DNA of 64,000 nucleotides from Paragyromitra xinjiangensis (GCA_038503065.1 JBCAMK010000003.1:558001-622000); one strand, 5' to 3'; counted from the stretch's first letter, positions 47,356-60,747 are shown. Translations and numbers: made by a program. The notes: a model not told the origin generated them from the letters alone.

Positions 47356-50300
47356 TTACTTCAGAACGTAGGGAACAGCAATTATTGTCGTATCTGCCCC
47401 ACCCATAAATCTTCCCCCATTGCCATCTTCCCAAATGGTTTCTTCCTTTTCGAACCCACCCGCAGGTTTTGCGCATCTCCTGCAGCGGACTTGACTTTCA
47501 AATCCAATCTTCTTGATTGAAGGCGTGGTACTCAAGAAGCTTCCGCATTCCTGACAAATCCAAGTTTGGGTGTAATCACTACAATTCAAGAGCCGATCTT
47601 GCAGTAGGAACGCTGAACCATGAGCAAGTAATGAATCACGCTCCATTTCTCCGACACGAATACCACCTCCCTTCTTACGACCCTAGAATATCAAGGTTAG
47701 GATGTCTCAATAACTAATAGAAACCAGTAATACGTACTTTGATAGGCTGATGCGTTAAATCTGAGATCCTACCGGTCGTCCTGACTTGATATTTGTCGTT
47801 CACCATATGCCTCAACCTCTGATAATAGACAACTCCAATATAAATGTCGGCGTGTAGCTCCTCCCCAGTAATCCCGGAGTACATCGGTTCATTTCCATGG
47901 TAGTTATAACCAGCTACCTTCAACTGATGTCCAAAATAATCTGCTGCGGTATGGTGTTCGTCAAAGCGAAAAGGCGTGCTGTCCTGCGCGATACCATGCA
48001 AGGCGCCAGCCTTTCCAGCTAAAGACTCAACAAACATACCGATTGTCATGCGAGACGGGAAAGCGTGAGGATTGATGATGATATCCGGTTGCATGCCGGA
48101 CTCTGTGAATGGCATGTCGATTGCAGGCCATTTCTGAGAACAAACGCCCTTCTGCCCGTGACGTGAGGAAAATTTATCACCGATGTTAGGACTTCGAGGA
48201 ATTCGGTATTTTATAGAGATTTGCTGCATAGGTTTGCTATCGCCACCCTCGACCCCTATCACCGCAAAGTCAGTAGATTCACAGTAAACCGCGAAAGAAC
48301 ATCGTACCAAGAAGCCGAACTTCTTCTATGTAAGCCTCTTCGCTTCCTTTATAAAGGAAGACCTTATTCTCTGGATGCTGAAGACCGGAGTCTGATTCTT
48401 TTGGCACTTCGTGATATACGGCAACTGCATCTCCATCTTTCACTAGTTGCCCTATCTTCGGAAGCCCATCCATATCTACCGTCTTAAGCCATTCTTCTCT
48501 GATTCCCAATTTCTGGTATGCCCTTTTCTTGAAATTCTTTGCTTCGTCTGTAGATTCATCCATTGCATGGATATCGTCGATCTGAGCTTCAATGTCCTCC
48601 GTGTTGACAAATCCGAAGAGATTTTTGGAGTCTGATCCTCCTCGACGTTTCTCATCAGCCCACCCAAGTTTTTCGGTTTTATATATCGTGCCATGACCGA
48701 ATCCTCTTTCATGTGCCGATTTGTTGAGAATCATAGCATCGTCCATATCATAGCCCGTGTAGGAAATTACTGCAACAATCGCATTCATCCCGTTCGGAAA
48801 GTTGTCCAGGCCATATTCATTATATAGGGGTGATCTTACTACAGGTGTCTGTCCCGTCTGTAGGCGATACATCTTGTTGTCGCTTCTGTATCGTAGCGCT
48901 GTTCCTGGAGTTCCCATCGCTTGTTTACCCATTTGGCACTGGTACATATTCCTGGGAGACTGGTTGAAGTCTGAAAATGGAGTCATGTTGGCAACAATAG
49001 AGAGAATATTTGTAGGGTCAAATTCCACGTGTGTTGATTCTCCTGGGATGACTTCCGGTGGTGTAACAGCAACCGACATGTATGGCTGCTCAAAAGGCCC
49101 GATATGATCTTCTTTATCTAGAGGAAGATATTTTACAGGCCTAATCATTCGTGCTTGTTGGGAGAAAAGATAAATACCGGGGAATTGACCACCTCTTGAC
49201 TCAGGAACATACCCGATCTCTAGATCCAAGGGGATGTCGTGAGTCCCCTCAACTTTCCAGTGCCGAAGTGCATTAGAGACTACACGAGCCAATTTGGGTG
49301 AACACCAGCCGATGATACAACCATCGAGCTGAATACAAATGGTAGCTGATGAAGGCAGAGACGCAGTAGCAGGGGAAGTGACACCAAGCGAAGCGAGAGT
49401 TTTCCGTATCGAAGACGTATCTGAGGTTGAGGTTGTAACCCGACATTTATGCGCAAGATGGTTTAATAGACCGCAGGGACTTCCGTCAGGAGTGTGAACA
49501 GGGCACAAAAATCCTACGTGGAGATAAATTAATGTTTAGGTATTACCCACTTTCTGCAAAACCGTCGAAGGATCCAAACTCACCCCAACTTTCTGGTAGT
49601 AGCTTGCGGACAGTGGTGGTTTTTAACTGCGCAAAGAAGCTTCCTCTATGTACCATTCGAAAGTGTGAAATAAATCGATAAAAATTTATCTTTTCGGCCA
49701 CCACAGTAAAACCGGAAACTTGCTGTAAATCTAGCCCACTTGGCGAAGATAGATTTCCTGTCGACATAAAATACTCTAAACTGCTGCCAAGATTCTCGTT
49801 TACTTTTCCGAAAATTCTTGTTCGATGTTCTTTATTGTTGAAATCAATGAGCATACCACGTGTTACCTCGCGCCGAACCTCCCTCATGATTTGTTCTAGA
49901 TATTCTTCCACACGCTCCTTGATAATCATACCATAGAGGAAACCGCCAAGAAGAATTTCCTGATGTTGGATGGCATCCGGGTTGTCTTGGGTACAACTGC
50001 CCTCCACAAGTGAATACAATTTCCTGATCATGAACAGCATCAAGCGGAATTTATCTCTTAGATCCCCCAAATGGACCAATACAATCTTTCGTAGAAATTC
50101 CTTCCCGACCTCCACATCACTCATATCCGGTGCCACACCCATAACGATCCGAAACTTCTCGCCAAGATGTTGCAGTGTTTCCCGCTTGGTATAAATCTGG
50201 TATCCCTTATATGTCCTTAGTAATAGCTCCACACGATCGGTAAGGAACGTGTTCTCTCTATCTTTAGCGGCCAGAAGCCCGTCGAAGATCTCACGATCAT

Positions 50301-51298
50301 TGGTCTCAACAAGAGCTTTCAACACCATCATAACTGGTACGAGGTATTCATTCTTTCGCCAAGAAAACCGGAAGGTGACATTGCCGTCGTTGAGATAGTG
50401 TAGGACGTTCGTCTGAGAAGTTTGATCGGGTCGAACACAACGAATCTGGATACCAAACTGAGTGTAAGATTTTCCTCGCCCAGCAAAAGAAGGTCGAGTG
50501 ATTGCCATGGGATGATTGCGGCGGGCAACGATGAGTAGGCGAATTAGCTTTTCGATTCCGTTGACAATAAAGTAGCCACCAAGCTCTTCAGACTCCTCTT
50601 TTCGTTCAATAAGATCAAAGGGAGATAGGTTTTCTAAGTGACACCGATTTGACTAGAGGCACAACTATCAGCGCTGCTTAAATCCCAACCCATCCAAATA
50701 CTTACTCGGACCATAACAGGTATATTCCCGATTTCACGGTCTTGAGAAATCCAAGGGCCATCGTTGATCTTCAAACCAAGCTTAACGGACAATTTGCCAC
50801 GATAGGTAATATGTCTCTCTCTACACTGTTTAGGGTGTTTGGCATGTCAGTGAAAGTAAAACACCACCAACCCCAATTAACACTTACTTCGGCGGGAAAT
50901 ATTTCACGTCGTAAGCTTGTCTTGTCTCGGTCACTTATCCGTGGCTTTCCGATATAAATTTTGTCGATTCGCACTGGCATTGTTCGCAAAAGGCATACAA
51001 GTCAGCCTGTGTTCCATCCATAAAGCCTCTCAATGTTCTAGGGTAGGAAATGCATACGTGATAATTTATTTCCCAAGTTCCCCTTCTCATTCCTTCCATC
51101 AAAAACACTCTTAACACCAATATCTTGCCGTGCGAGATCGAGCAAACCACCCTCAGCTGTAACTGCATTAAAAGAGTCGATATGAGGCTGGACGGCCGCA
51201 AGTAGAGCTGGGAAGGCAGACTTGTCCTTGGGGGGGTTTCGAAAGAGGTTCTCTCTTTTTAATGTGTCGAACGACGTTGAAGGCTTTGGAGCGACCAT
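47356..51298 (-). CDS. RPA135: RNA polymerase I second-largest subunit
   Basis: This beta-like subunit forms half of the active-site cleft of RNA polymerase I, which makes rRNA in the nucleolus. Seven exons: 51298-51058, 50973-50888, 50825-50706, 50652-49584, 49513-48308, 48255-47738 and 47682-47356, giving 1188 residues, the family's usual length. The start at 51298 gives [20 protein letters not shown]; a longer frame to 51403 has no conserved content. Recognisable motifs in order: [120 protein letters not shown] and a C-terminal zinc ribbon (CQEC...CRRC). The [14 protein letters not shown] and [12 protein letters not shown] segments belong to the catalytic and hybrid-binding regions. All junctions keep the frame. 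It is divergent from ARL8 across 1.3 kb. Confidence 0.96.
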
Positions 51299-52633
51299 TG
51301 TAGAGCCCAATTGATATGCAACTGCAAGTTTCTCTGCTTTGGAGCACAAAAGTTTCCTAGTTACTACTTTTTTGATAGCCTTGGCGACAATATTACCCGG
51401 CACGAAGATTTTTCTCGAGCAAAGCCCTAACCCTACGCCTCAGCACCTTCCCAGATGATTTCAACAGAGACGATCATCAAACGACATAGTAAAAATAGCA
51501 TTGCCACGTGACGTCGTTCTCTAACGAAAGTACCCAAGAGTCTAGCTAACTAATAAGTGTACATGTATACATGCAGATTCAATGCAGAACATGTACGCCA
51601 AGTGAATGCAAATCTAGATCCATCACCTTATGGCATCTCATCCTGCATTGTTGAAGAGGTTACCCGGAGAAAGCGAGCGATACCGGAGAAGGGAAAGAGC
51701 AGGTGACCGGGAACGGCGGCAGAGGGGAACGAAAGGGGCAGGAGACTAGCTACAGCAGCCAACAGGAGGCGGCGTGGAAGAAAACCGTGTTGAGCAGGCA
51801 GATGTGTGACCCTCCCACTCATGACCGATGGTCGCTGCATACTTAGCCGAGCCTGCACCCCGAGAAGCGAACGAATAGCAGAGAATTCCCCAGCTCCCTG
51901 GCCTCCCCCTTCCTCACTTCCCGCACAGTACATGCAGACTGAGCTGCAGTAAGGATAACTGAAGCTCACGGCACGAAGAACGCCGCTATCATTCCGCTTT
52001 GCCTTTCTCCGAGTGAGAATCTCGAGCACCAATATATTGAACTTGGCCTTACCGTGCATTTCCTCACCTCTTCTCGTTCATTTCCTGTCCCTTCTTCTGC
52101 TCGAGCCCAGCGTTTCGCGTACAGGGGAGGAATAAAGAGGGGAGAGAAAGAGAAAGGAAAAGAGTGTGTGTGCGTGTCTCTCTGTGTCTCTGTGTGTGAA
52201 ATAGAGAAAGAGAGGAACAAAAGGGAACGAGATATTACCAACCAAAAGATCGAGAAATAAAGAGAAAAGAGAAAGGGAGTAAGAGAGCGACCGGTCAATA
52301 TCAAGTGAGCCTGAAGACCGAAGGGAAATAACGACACCAGCGAACCAAGAAAAGAAGGACGGCGGAACGACACGGGAAGATATACAAGACAGAGGCAGGA
52401 AATCGACAGACGGACCACTCCTCCTCTCTTCTTCCCCTCCTCCCGCACCTACAACCCCAGCAACCCCAACCACAACCACGACTTCCTCTTCTCTCAGCGG
52501 TACCTTTCCTTTGCTCTACTAAAAGGTCTTTGGCCAGTCATCCCCACCCGATAGCCTGCATCTGCTCTGTATCGTCAACCATCCCATTCTCCTTGTCCGT
52601 CGCTACCGGTAGACTCTCGCGCCAACCATCATC
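51299..52633. other. Divergent promoter region between RPA135 and ARL8
   Basis: This region must drive RPA135 leftward and ARL8 rightward. About 52130-52400 is a long purine-rich tract on the plus strand (runs of GAGAAAGAG and AAAGAGAAAG) with an embedded GT/CT block near 52165-52200. The last 200 bp before ARL8 are C/T-rich and leader-like. Large minus-strand frames at 51628-52479 are biased-composition artefacts. One TACATGTA lies at 51560. Confidence 0.5.
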
Positions 52634-53638
52634 ATGTCGGGCTTATTTCGCCGCTTCTATGATTGGCTGTTCAGCCTGTTTTGGTACGCATGCTTCGCTT
52701 CTTCATTTCAATATGTTTGAGCTCCTCACTTCTCCCCATGGCAAGCCTTCCTATGGAGAACATAAACAAAATAAAAGATACAAGAACATGGCGTCATGAG
52801 GCCGAATCCGGAACATAATGCGACTGGTAGGGCTGACAAGCCGCGTTTGAAACAGGGCCACCGAGATGGATATCACGATGATCGGGCTACAAAATGCAGG
52901 AAAAACATCTTTGCTACGGGTTCTGGCTGTAAGTTCCAATCATCCTGGGTCGCCCATTTGGTCGAACTTTGAAGCTTGTCCCAGCAGATTGATCGCTAAC
53001 ATTTGGATCTATCGGATAGGGAGGAGAATTCACCATCGAGTACGTCTGCCTCACTTGTCAGCCCTAGCGTCTAGATCTCGTTATACTAACATTCAAAAAT
53101 CTTCAGTTCTATTCCTACAGTCGGCTTCAATATGAAAAGGGTGCAAAAGGGCCATGTCACCTTAAAATGGTTCGTCTTCTAATCTAGCACGCTCAACCTT
53201 CAAGTACAGGACTGATTAACTGCCCCTACACTAGCTGGGATCTTGGCGGCCAACCCCGTTTTCGTTCAATGTGGGAACGCTATTGCCGGGGCGTCAACGC
53301 CATAGTGTACTTTCCCAAAAACTCATCTTTATTCTCTCTATTATCTACTAATACCTCTAGATAGCTTCATCGTTGATTCCGCCGACACAGATTCCCTCCC
53401 CATTGCAAAGGATGAGCTCCATGCTCTTCTTCAGAAACCCATTCTGGACGGTATCCCCTTATTGGTTCTCGGCAACAAGTCGGACCTTCCCGACAAGATT
53501 GGGGTGGATGAGTTGATCGAAGCAATGAACCTGAAAGACATCACCAACCGGGAAGTGAGCTGTTATGCTATATCAGCTAAAGAGGAGACAAATCTGGACG
53601 CAGTTTTTCATTGGTTAATTGCCAGAGCAAAAAAATGA
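52634..53638 (+). CDS. ARL8: Small GTPase Arl8
   Basis: Arl8 is an Arf-like GTPase that in animals sits on lysosomes and links them to kinesins; in fungi it is probably on vacuolar or endosomal membranes. Six exons: 52634-52683, 52856-52928, 53020-53039, 53107-53169, 53235-53306 and 53365-53638, giving 183 residues. The N-terminus ([17 protein letters not shown]) is the amphipathic helix typical of Arl8, without the Gly2 myristoylation site of Arf1. Switch and nucleotide motifs are all present: GLQNAGKTS (27-35), PTVGFNM, WDLGGQ (70-75), NKSD (130-133) and SAKEE near residue 163. Exon 3 is only 20 nt, encoding GGEFTI, with in-frame junctions both sides and a TACTAAC branch site in the following intron. 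For the last acceptor I used ATAG at 53364; the earlier CTAG would create a stop. Confidence 0.95.
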
Positions 53639-56600
53639 AGGAGCTGCAGACGAATTTTCCTAAGCAGAATCGGAAAGGACAGAAGAAACTGCAGTGCAAA
53701 ATAGGGTGGAAATGTATTTGGGGAACAGAAGGGGATTAAAACACGATGACCTTTACGACCTTGCTCGACACTGAAGCCTGCATACAATATCTGTTAATAT
53801 TTCGACTCCCTTCCCTTTCAGACGAAACGCGAACCAGGGACGACTGCAAGAAAAAATGATTTACGATTTATATTATACTCCCCTAGTCGTTTTAATTCGG
53901 CCGTTCCAAGTTCTTACGGAATTGCGTCATTGCATTCTCTATTTTATGATTTATTCTTGTCTTTTGAAGGGCTATTATCATTTTGGGCATTGATTATAGG
54001 TAGTATACAGGGATATCCTCTTTTTTTCTTTTTTCTTTCTTTTCTCTCATCGAAATATGCTGTGCTAGGGGAACTTTTTTTCCCTCTCTTGGATATGGGC
54101 AACTAAAAGCGATTCTCTTTTTTTTTCATTTCATCTGTCTCTAGCGAGGATGGTTTCCGATCCTATCCTTGGCTTCACATTGTACGCTCACTCGATAGCT
54201 GGATTTGCATGGCTTTCCACGAAGAACCGCTATTCTCGCTCGTTATAGAAGACACGGAGGTTTTTTTTGTTGCGACAGGAATTTTTCTCACTCTTCCTTA
54301 TTTCTTATTTTGGGTTTGCATATCGTTAACCTCTTCATTTCTCACTCTTGTTCTACAGCAAGGCTACTTATAGGTATTATTCCTCTTAACTGACATTACT
54401 GGTCCCCCGCACAACACCCCTCTTGTTTTTGGGCCGTTACAGCACTTCAACCTACTGTGCCTATCCGTCTCCTTCCTTCCCTATACGACAACTCCATTTC
54501 TTAACTGGCCTCGGTAGGGCTTGTGCCCATGCATGAGGAGATATATCGATATCGGATTGTCCACTTGATTCAACTCGCATTATGTCTGCCCATTTACGAT
54601 TACCTTGTTGCTAGGAATATTCTTTTTAAAAGCTGGAAGGAGCCGAATCTTGTCGGCTAGGGAGAATGTTGAATGGAGTCTAAATGTACCAGAAATAATA
54701 CTTGGCGTTTAGTTAATGCTGGTAGTCCAACCCCTTCTCACTGCACTGGCGGAAGCGGGCACTTCGTAGAATGCTAGATAACAGGGAAAGCCAATTTAAA
54801 TGCTGCTTCCCTTGGAAGATAGCATCAGCTGCCCCTAAAATTTAAACGCATTTTCCAGAGGGTTCCTGGCCGAGACCCCAGCTTTGTACACAGGATAGGA
54901 GGAGTACGAGGTGGCCAGAAGCTATTCCTTGCGATGGCGAGCTACGACCCTTAAAGAGTGGTAGGCGGCGACTATGCAGTAATTATGTTTTGAATTACTC
55001 AGAAAGCCTGTGCCCATCCTATTTTATATATATCTGGAATTCCCTTCCTACAGACGGTGATGTACGAACCTTGATTGGGTATCGAAGTCTGGGCACAAGA
55101 CAGCACACAAAAATCATTGTCGGGACTCGGTCACAACAGCTATTCTATGCTCAGATCTTGAATAGATTCTGGCAGCACCGTGAAGTAGTACCAACGCAAG
55201 GGATGACTAGTCCCCAGCGACGGTGAAAGTAGTTTCTGCCATGCTGCCGTACTTAGCAATTCCCGATAGCCCTGTGATATAATGCACCACTAATGCAATA
55301 AAGATTCTATACCCAAGAAAGAACAAAACGATCGAAAGCCCTACTGTGCATAGGTAACCTATCTAGATACAAACAAGAGTTGAGACCAGCCCATTACTTG
55401 GTGTATCATCTATTCAGGTAAGCTTCATACACCAAATCAAGGCAAGGTTGAATTCAGCAATCATCCTAACTTGCTACAGCCTAGGCACACCCGAAGCCCA
55501 TGGACCCCGAAGTATGCAAACCTGGCCTTTATCTTAAAGCCATAAAATCAAAGCTTCATTTATGGCTGAAAGGGTGAGACTTCGGGAACAGTGACGCGGA
55601 TTCACATTGGTATATGTAGGCACCTATTCACATGTCTATCCCAAGTTTACCCAGGAAAAACCATGTCAAGTTACAGATCTGACCCAAACCAATACCTAAA
55701 TAGACTACCTTAGTACTAAGCCTTCAATCTCTCTGCTTACTATTGAGTATTATGCCATTTCACGAGTATGATACATCGTGCCATTGTCGTTATATCTCAT
55801 TGGTCTAGCTAACAACTTCCCCGCGGAACCGCTAGGCATGTCAGATATGATCCTAGACTACCTATACAATAACACCGAGAAAAATATATCGGTGGCTATA
55901 CCAGAGGAACTGATAATGACCTGATGATTACCAAATTTGCTCATACCAGATTTCACACCTTCAGTCATCTACAACCCCGCCCCCGCATTTCTGAATCAGT
56001 TATTCTGCGTCGCTCAATCCGTGAAATCTAGTGCACGATTAGGAATTAAGGGATAAAAACCAAACATGATAGACATATATATTTGTTTCGGTGAGTCTTA
56101 TAACCGATGCTAGAGAATATATCCTCATGCCAAATCACTAGGGTAAACATGAGTTCCGATTAACATTTAGCGTGTGAGGCGGGATTCTTTGGCGGTCCGG
56201 CAAAGTTTTAGGGTTACAGTGATACCCTTTCGATTACGTGGCTGTGAGGTGTTATAAGACCAACTTATGCTACTCATCATACTGACCCCAGGTGTATTTT
56301 AGAGATACAAAAAAGATCTTACCCCACATAGGGTACTCCATCAGCACGATTAAGTTGCCGGTAGCCTCTGGCCACCAGCATATGAGGTCAGGGACCTGAG
56401 CAAGCTGAAGGAAAACAAATAACAATAACTATCCGCGTAAGGGGCTGCATTCGGGCTGTATATGACCACAGAGGTAAGGATAGAAACTACGCGTACTTAC
56501 TGTAAGAATAAATTCCCCGGAATTTCAGCTCTACTTGTGTGGTGTTGTGACAATCGTGGCGGGAATTTATTCTTGTAACAAGCACTTATAGTAGCCTAAG

Positions 56601-59356
56601 CCGAATCCACCTAAATGCGATATATTCGAACTTGGGGTGTTATATACTAAGCTATCACTTTGTGGTACCACCACTTGGGGCATTTTTTACTAGATTCGGG
56701 TGGTTGGTCGTTCTTGGCTCAGCAACTTCGAAGAGTTATATCCCTCATTCTTGCGCAACCCTCAGGTGTAGCAACCGAACTGCATGTAAATAGGGCAACA
56801 ATTTTCTGACCATGGTCGACTCGCGATATAAGCATACATTTTTTGGCCCCGAGTGTATGCTTATATCGAGAGTCTACACCTTCCATTTTTCTAAGCGCTC
56901 TAGAATTTATCTTAAAGAAATGGGGGGATGGCCTGAACTGGTTTGCATTCTTGACTGAACTCAAATAGGTATTACCCTTGGCCGTGAATGAAGCTAGTGA
57001 AACGCTCTAGACGAAGCGGGAGAACTCGGCGAGAAAGCAGTTTTCTGACTACTCAAAGGGCCACCTAGTTCCTAGGAATACCTGTGGGAGTGGTCTAAAA
57101 TTAGTGCGGTGATCTTATGATTGAGATCTCGAGAGCTTAATCAACCTGCCGAGTCGATACATTATAATAGGGAGATTATTCTTAGAAGATAAAAACGACG
57201 ATACAGTGAGATATTTTGTCCCTCCATGCTAAGGGATCTGGTGTTTTACTTGGGAATAGGCGAATGGATAAGAACTATTCTTGTAATTTAGACCTAGTGA
57301 GGGACTATAAACCCCCATCTTATTCAGTTGATCATGTGATTGGCTGATGGTTGGTTGAGAAAATCAAAGGAACTCGGTTGCAGCACAAGGTTTTTTTCGG
57401 TTTGCTAATCCCGAGTAAGCCTGCTGGTTTGCTTTGGTGGTAGGGTCTGGAAAGGTGGAATAAATGGTTGCCGTTTTGACAGTTGGTTGCATTCCCAAAC
57501 CACTGGTGCGGCAGATCTGCAGGGTTCCTGCAGCATCGCGGCGACAAAAGTTCGAACGATAAAGGAGCTGTAACGATCTGTGCTTTGTACGGTGCCACCG
57601 CAATTTGATAAAAACCCCAAGGCGCGAAATTTGAAGTAGAATATGTACTCTACAAGCACATGAGGGCGAAGCTAGAACTTGTATGATGAAAACCTTTAGG
57701 GTGCGTCCTTTAAGTAGTTTCTTGAATGAATTCAGTCCAAAAAAAAAAGGCGGTTAGAGCGCCAGCCACGGTAGCCAATCTTTCCCAACTTCTTGTTCTG
57801 TAGTGAGTCTAAAGAGACCCTTGAGGAACATGGCCTAGTGTTCAAGCTCAACCCTTGGGCCGCGCATATGCCCTAGGATAGTGGGTATTCTATTTGGGAT
57901 AGTAAAGTTCTCCATATCATGTTCATCTCCGGGAGGCAAGACACCACGGGCGCACGGTTAAGTGGGTTTTGGGACCAAACTCATGTACTTCCACTGAGAA
58001 AAAAAAATACACAGAATGTGAAGGTTGGCAACTCCTGGCTCTAGTACATAAGTGTTTGGCGCACTCCACTGGCATACATGTATCAGCTGGGAGGCCGAAA
58101 GCACTGTGGTTCAGGCCAAGGGGAGCGAATCATCAAATTTAAGTGTTGCTTTTTTTGGATTATATGCCAAGAGATCTGTAGATTCGGCCTTCCAATCGGG
58201 TATATGAAGGAGGCTTGGCGGGAGCTTGTCGGGTTCAGAAACATACAGGACTAGCCACAACAGGCAGTATGTTATGGGTGCCCCTGCAGAGCGTTAGTGG
58301 GCCATCCGTCATTTCGGCGGCCCAACCATGATTTGTTTGGCCACGATCCTAAACAGAGAGGGCATCCAGGAACAGTTGCCAGCGCACGGATACAACTAGC
58401 CATCACCATCGCTCCCTCTCTCAATCACCCCCCGTTCCTGCCAATTTTCTCGTTATTGTGCTATTCCAGTACAGCAAACCTTAACTTTGATCGTTTCCGT
58501 CCACTCATATCTCCTCTCGTGTTTCTTTCCGCATCTGTACCGTGGATGGTTGACTTGGGAGCTCATAGCACTACCACAAACGCAATCGTACTTGGCCTAC
58601 CTGGACCAAGGGCATCATCGCTGCTAGCTGCCTGCCACTCTTGGAGAGTAGAGAGGGTGCGTGTGAGTACCGCATCCAGCCAGCATTGCCTCAGTCCCTC
58701 GAGTTTCGAGTTTCGAGTTCTGACGGTGGCTTACAATCACAACGAAAAAAGATACAGGTTACTGAAGTCACTGAAACAGGCAAGTAAACGTTCGAGTTGC
58801 TCAAGAGTTCTGTGCAGGTGAGTGAGCATTGTGGAATATCAGACGACAGTGGCTGCAAGAATACAAAGGTTACCAGTGAATTTTTCTCTCGCTGATCTGG
58901 GCGAAAAAAACCGGGGGTTACGTGTTGGGCATCTCGCCGGAGCTATAAGTAGCTACCTACCACTCATCCATCCCTTGTTCCTCTCGCATTTTGATCTTTT
59001 TCTACAGAAACGCTCACCGCCTTTGTGCTTCCCAGCTTAATAGAATTTGCCCCACAGGCTTTGTCACTCTTTTTTAGTTCATTATCTATCAGTCGTTTAA
59101 CTGCAGGCTGGATTCTGCCTTCGGCCATAACAATCATTATTATCTACTCCCGTTTCCCCTCGCCACCTCCTTGCACAACGCTCCCCTCCCCCACCTGCTA
59201 CCCGCACCCTCCGTTCGTCGAATTGCCACCGCTTCTACCAGCGCAACTGCCACATTCATTAGCCCTATCCTTTTCGCCTTTCTAGAGTCACATCAGAATC
59301 TTCAATCTCATCCACATCTTCAGCTTTTGTGATTTCCAGCACCCCGGAATATCAAA
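53639..59356. other. 5.7-kb gene-free region
   Basis: The left end holds the ARL8 3' untranslated region (T-rich, about 53640-54400). The right end, about 58300-59356, is C/T-rich and probably the leader and promoter of the Crh-like gene; the 174-codon frame at 58297-58821 and neighbours are composition artefacts. A triple TTTCGAG-like tandem lies near 58696-58720. The middle holds a hairpin at 56818-56874 and no recognisable gene or transposon end. Confidence 0.5.
56818..56874. repeat. Long hairpin, 21-bp arms
   Basis: Arms at 56818-56838 and 56854-56874 are inverted repeats with one mismatch in 21 (core CGATATAAGCATACA), separated by 15 bases. No coding sequence or T-run terminator accompanies it. 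It could be the folded end of a decayed element or a structured transcript. Confidence 0.8.
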
Positions 59357-60747
59357 ATGCATTTTTCAACTACTTCCTTCCTGGCTGTGTCTTCGGCTCT
59401 CTTTTCGGCTCTCGGATCTGCCCAGACATACTCTGATTGTAACCCCATGCTCAAGTGTAAGCCGCCAACCTTCCTGTTTCATTAGTCCCCCGGAAACTCT
59501 AGCTCACACCATTCAAGCCTGCCCCGCAAATCCTGCTGTTGCCGGTACATACAACTACACCTTCGGACCTTCTGGCTCACCTCCCTTCGGCCCTTACCCC
59601 AATTCATTCAAATACCTTTCCGGGCAAAATCTGATCACCTACAACTCTGATGGTGCTCTCTTTAGTGTTACAAAGAGCAAAGACTCCCCAACAATTGTCT
59701 GTAACTACTATATTATGTGGGGAAAGTTCGAGGTTACCATGAAGGCAGCTCCAGGTGCTGGCATTGTGTCTTCTCTTGTCTTGCAGTCAGAGGATTTAGA
59801 TGAAATTGACTGGGTGAGTTTGCATACTATTAGAGGGCTCGTTTAGACTGGCTGTTAATGCAGTATGTCTTTTAGGAGTGGCTGGGAGGAAAGCCCGAGG
59901 AAGCCCAATCCAATTACTTTGGGAAGGGCAACACCGACTCTTATGACCGTGGCGCTATTCATGCTGTCTCTAGCCAAGCCGAATTTCATACTTATGGTAT
60001 GGATTGGACTGCGGAAAAGCTGGATTGGACTATCGATGGAAAGGTCGTCCGTACTTTGACACCTGCAATGGTGAAGGGAGACTTCTATCCCCAGACTCCC
60101 ATGGCCGCTAGAATAGGTATCTGGGCTGGTGGTGATTCAGGCAATGATCAAGGTGTTATTGGTATGTTGCCTTTCTTGCAGTTTCTAGCAATTTTGCATC
60201 CAGCTAATGGTCTATAGAATGGTCTGGAGGACCTACCAATTATAAATTGGGTCCCTTTAGTATGGCCATCAAAAATATCTTTATCCAAGACTACTCCTCT
60301 GGGTTGAGCTATACATATAGTGACATGTCTGGGTCTGCTTCATCGATCAAATCTAAAGGCGGGCAAATCGGTATAGGACCCCAACTTGGGCCCGGCAATA
60401 TACCCGGCAACGTGGCCGCAGGTTCCAACTCTGCCGCAGCACGACCAACTACTGGATCTTCATATAACGCTCCCTCAAATACTGGCCGCCAAGTTTCTTC
60501 CACAATCAAAAGTGAGCCGACCCCAACCGGCGGATCGGGATCAAACGCTGACTCTTCGGAGTCCACCCACAATTCGGCCTCGCAATCGTCGTCATCCTCT
60601 TCGCCTGCTGGAGCTAATTATATTGCTACTGGTGGAAGTACCGGGACAACCCAAGCCTTTACTGGTGCTGCTGCTTCAACAACTGTTGTTACGACGGCCG
60701 GGATGGTCGTTGCTGCTGTGGGGCTGATTGCTGGGTGGATACTCTAA
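59357..60747 (+). CDS. Crh-like GH16 chitin-glucan transglycosylase, GPI-anchored
   Basis: Crh enzymes (Crh1/Utr2 in yeast) join chitin to beta-glucans in the cell wall. Exons: 59357-59456, 59518-59813, 59876-60161 and 60218-60747, giving 403 residues. A signal peptide is visible (FLAVSSALFSALGSAQ), followed by CNPMLKSCPANPA with the conserved Cys pair. The GH16 catalytic motif DEIDWEWLGG is at residues 128-137, with the predicted nucleophile E129 and acid/base E133; intron 2 splits it between W132 and E133. Downstream are FHTYGMDWTAEKLDWTIDGK and PQTPMAARIGIWAGGD, also typical. After about residue 285 the protein is Ser/Thr/Gly-rich and ends in a hydrophobic stretch (VVTTAGMVVAAVGLIAGWIL) with small residues ahead of it, a typical GPI-anchor signal. 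Every junction is in frame. Confidence 0.94.

Noticed and set aside
51628..52479. Long minus-strand frames between RPA135 and ARL8
   Set aside because: They are a by-product of the purine-rich tract, rich in Ser, Phe and Leu codons, and overlap the ARL8 promoter.
58297..59285. Three successive plus-strand frames before the Crh-like gene
   Set aside because: C/T-rich leader-like DNA with Ser/Pro/Leu bias; no conserved motif and no in-frame link to the gene.
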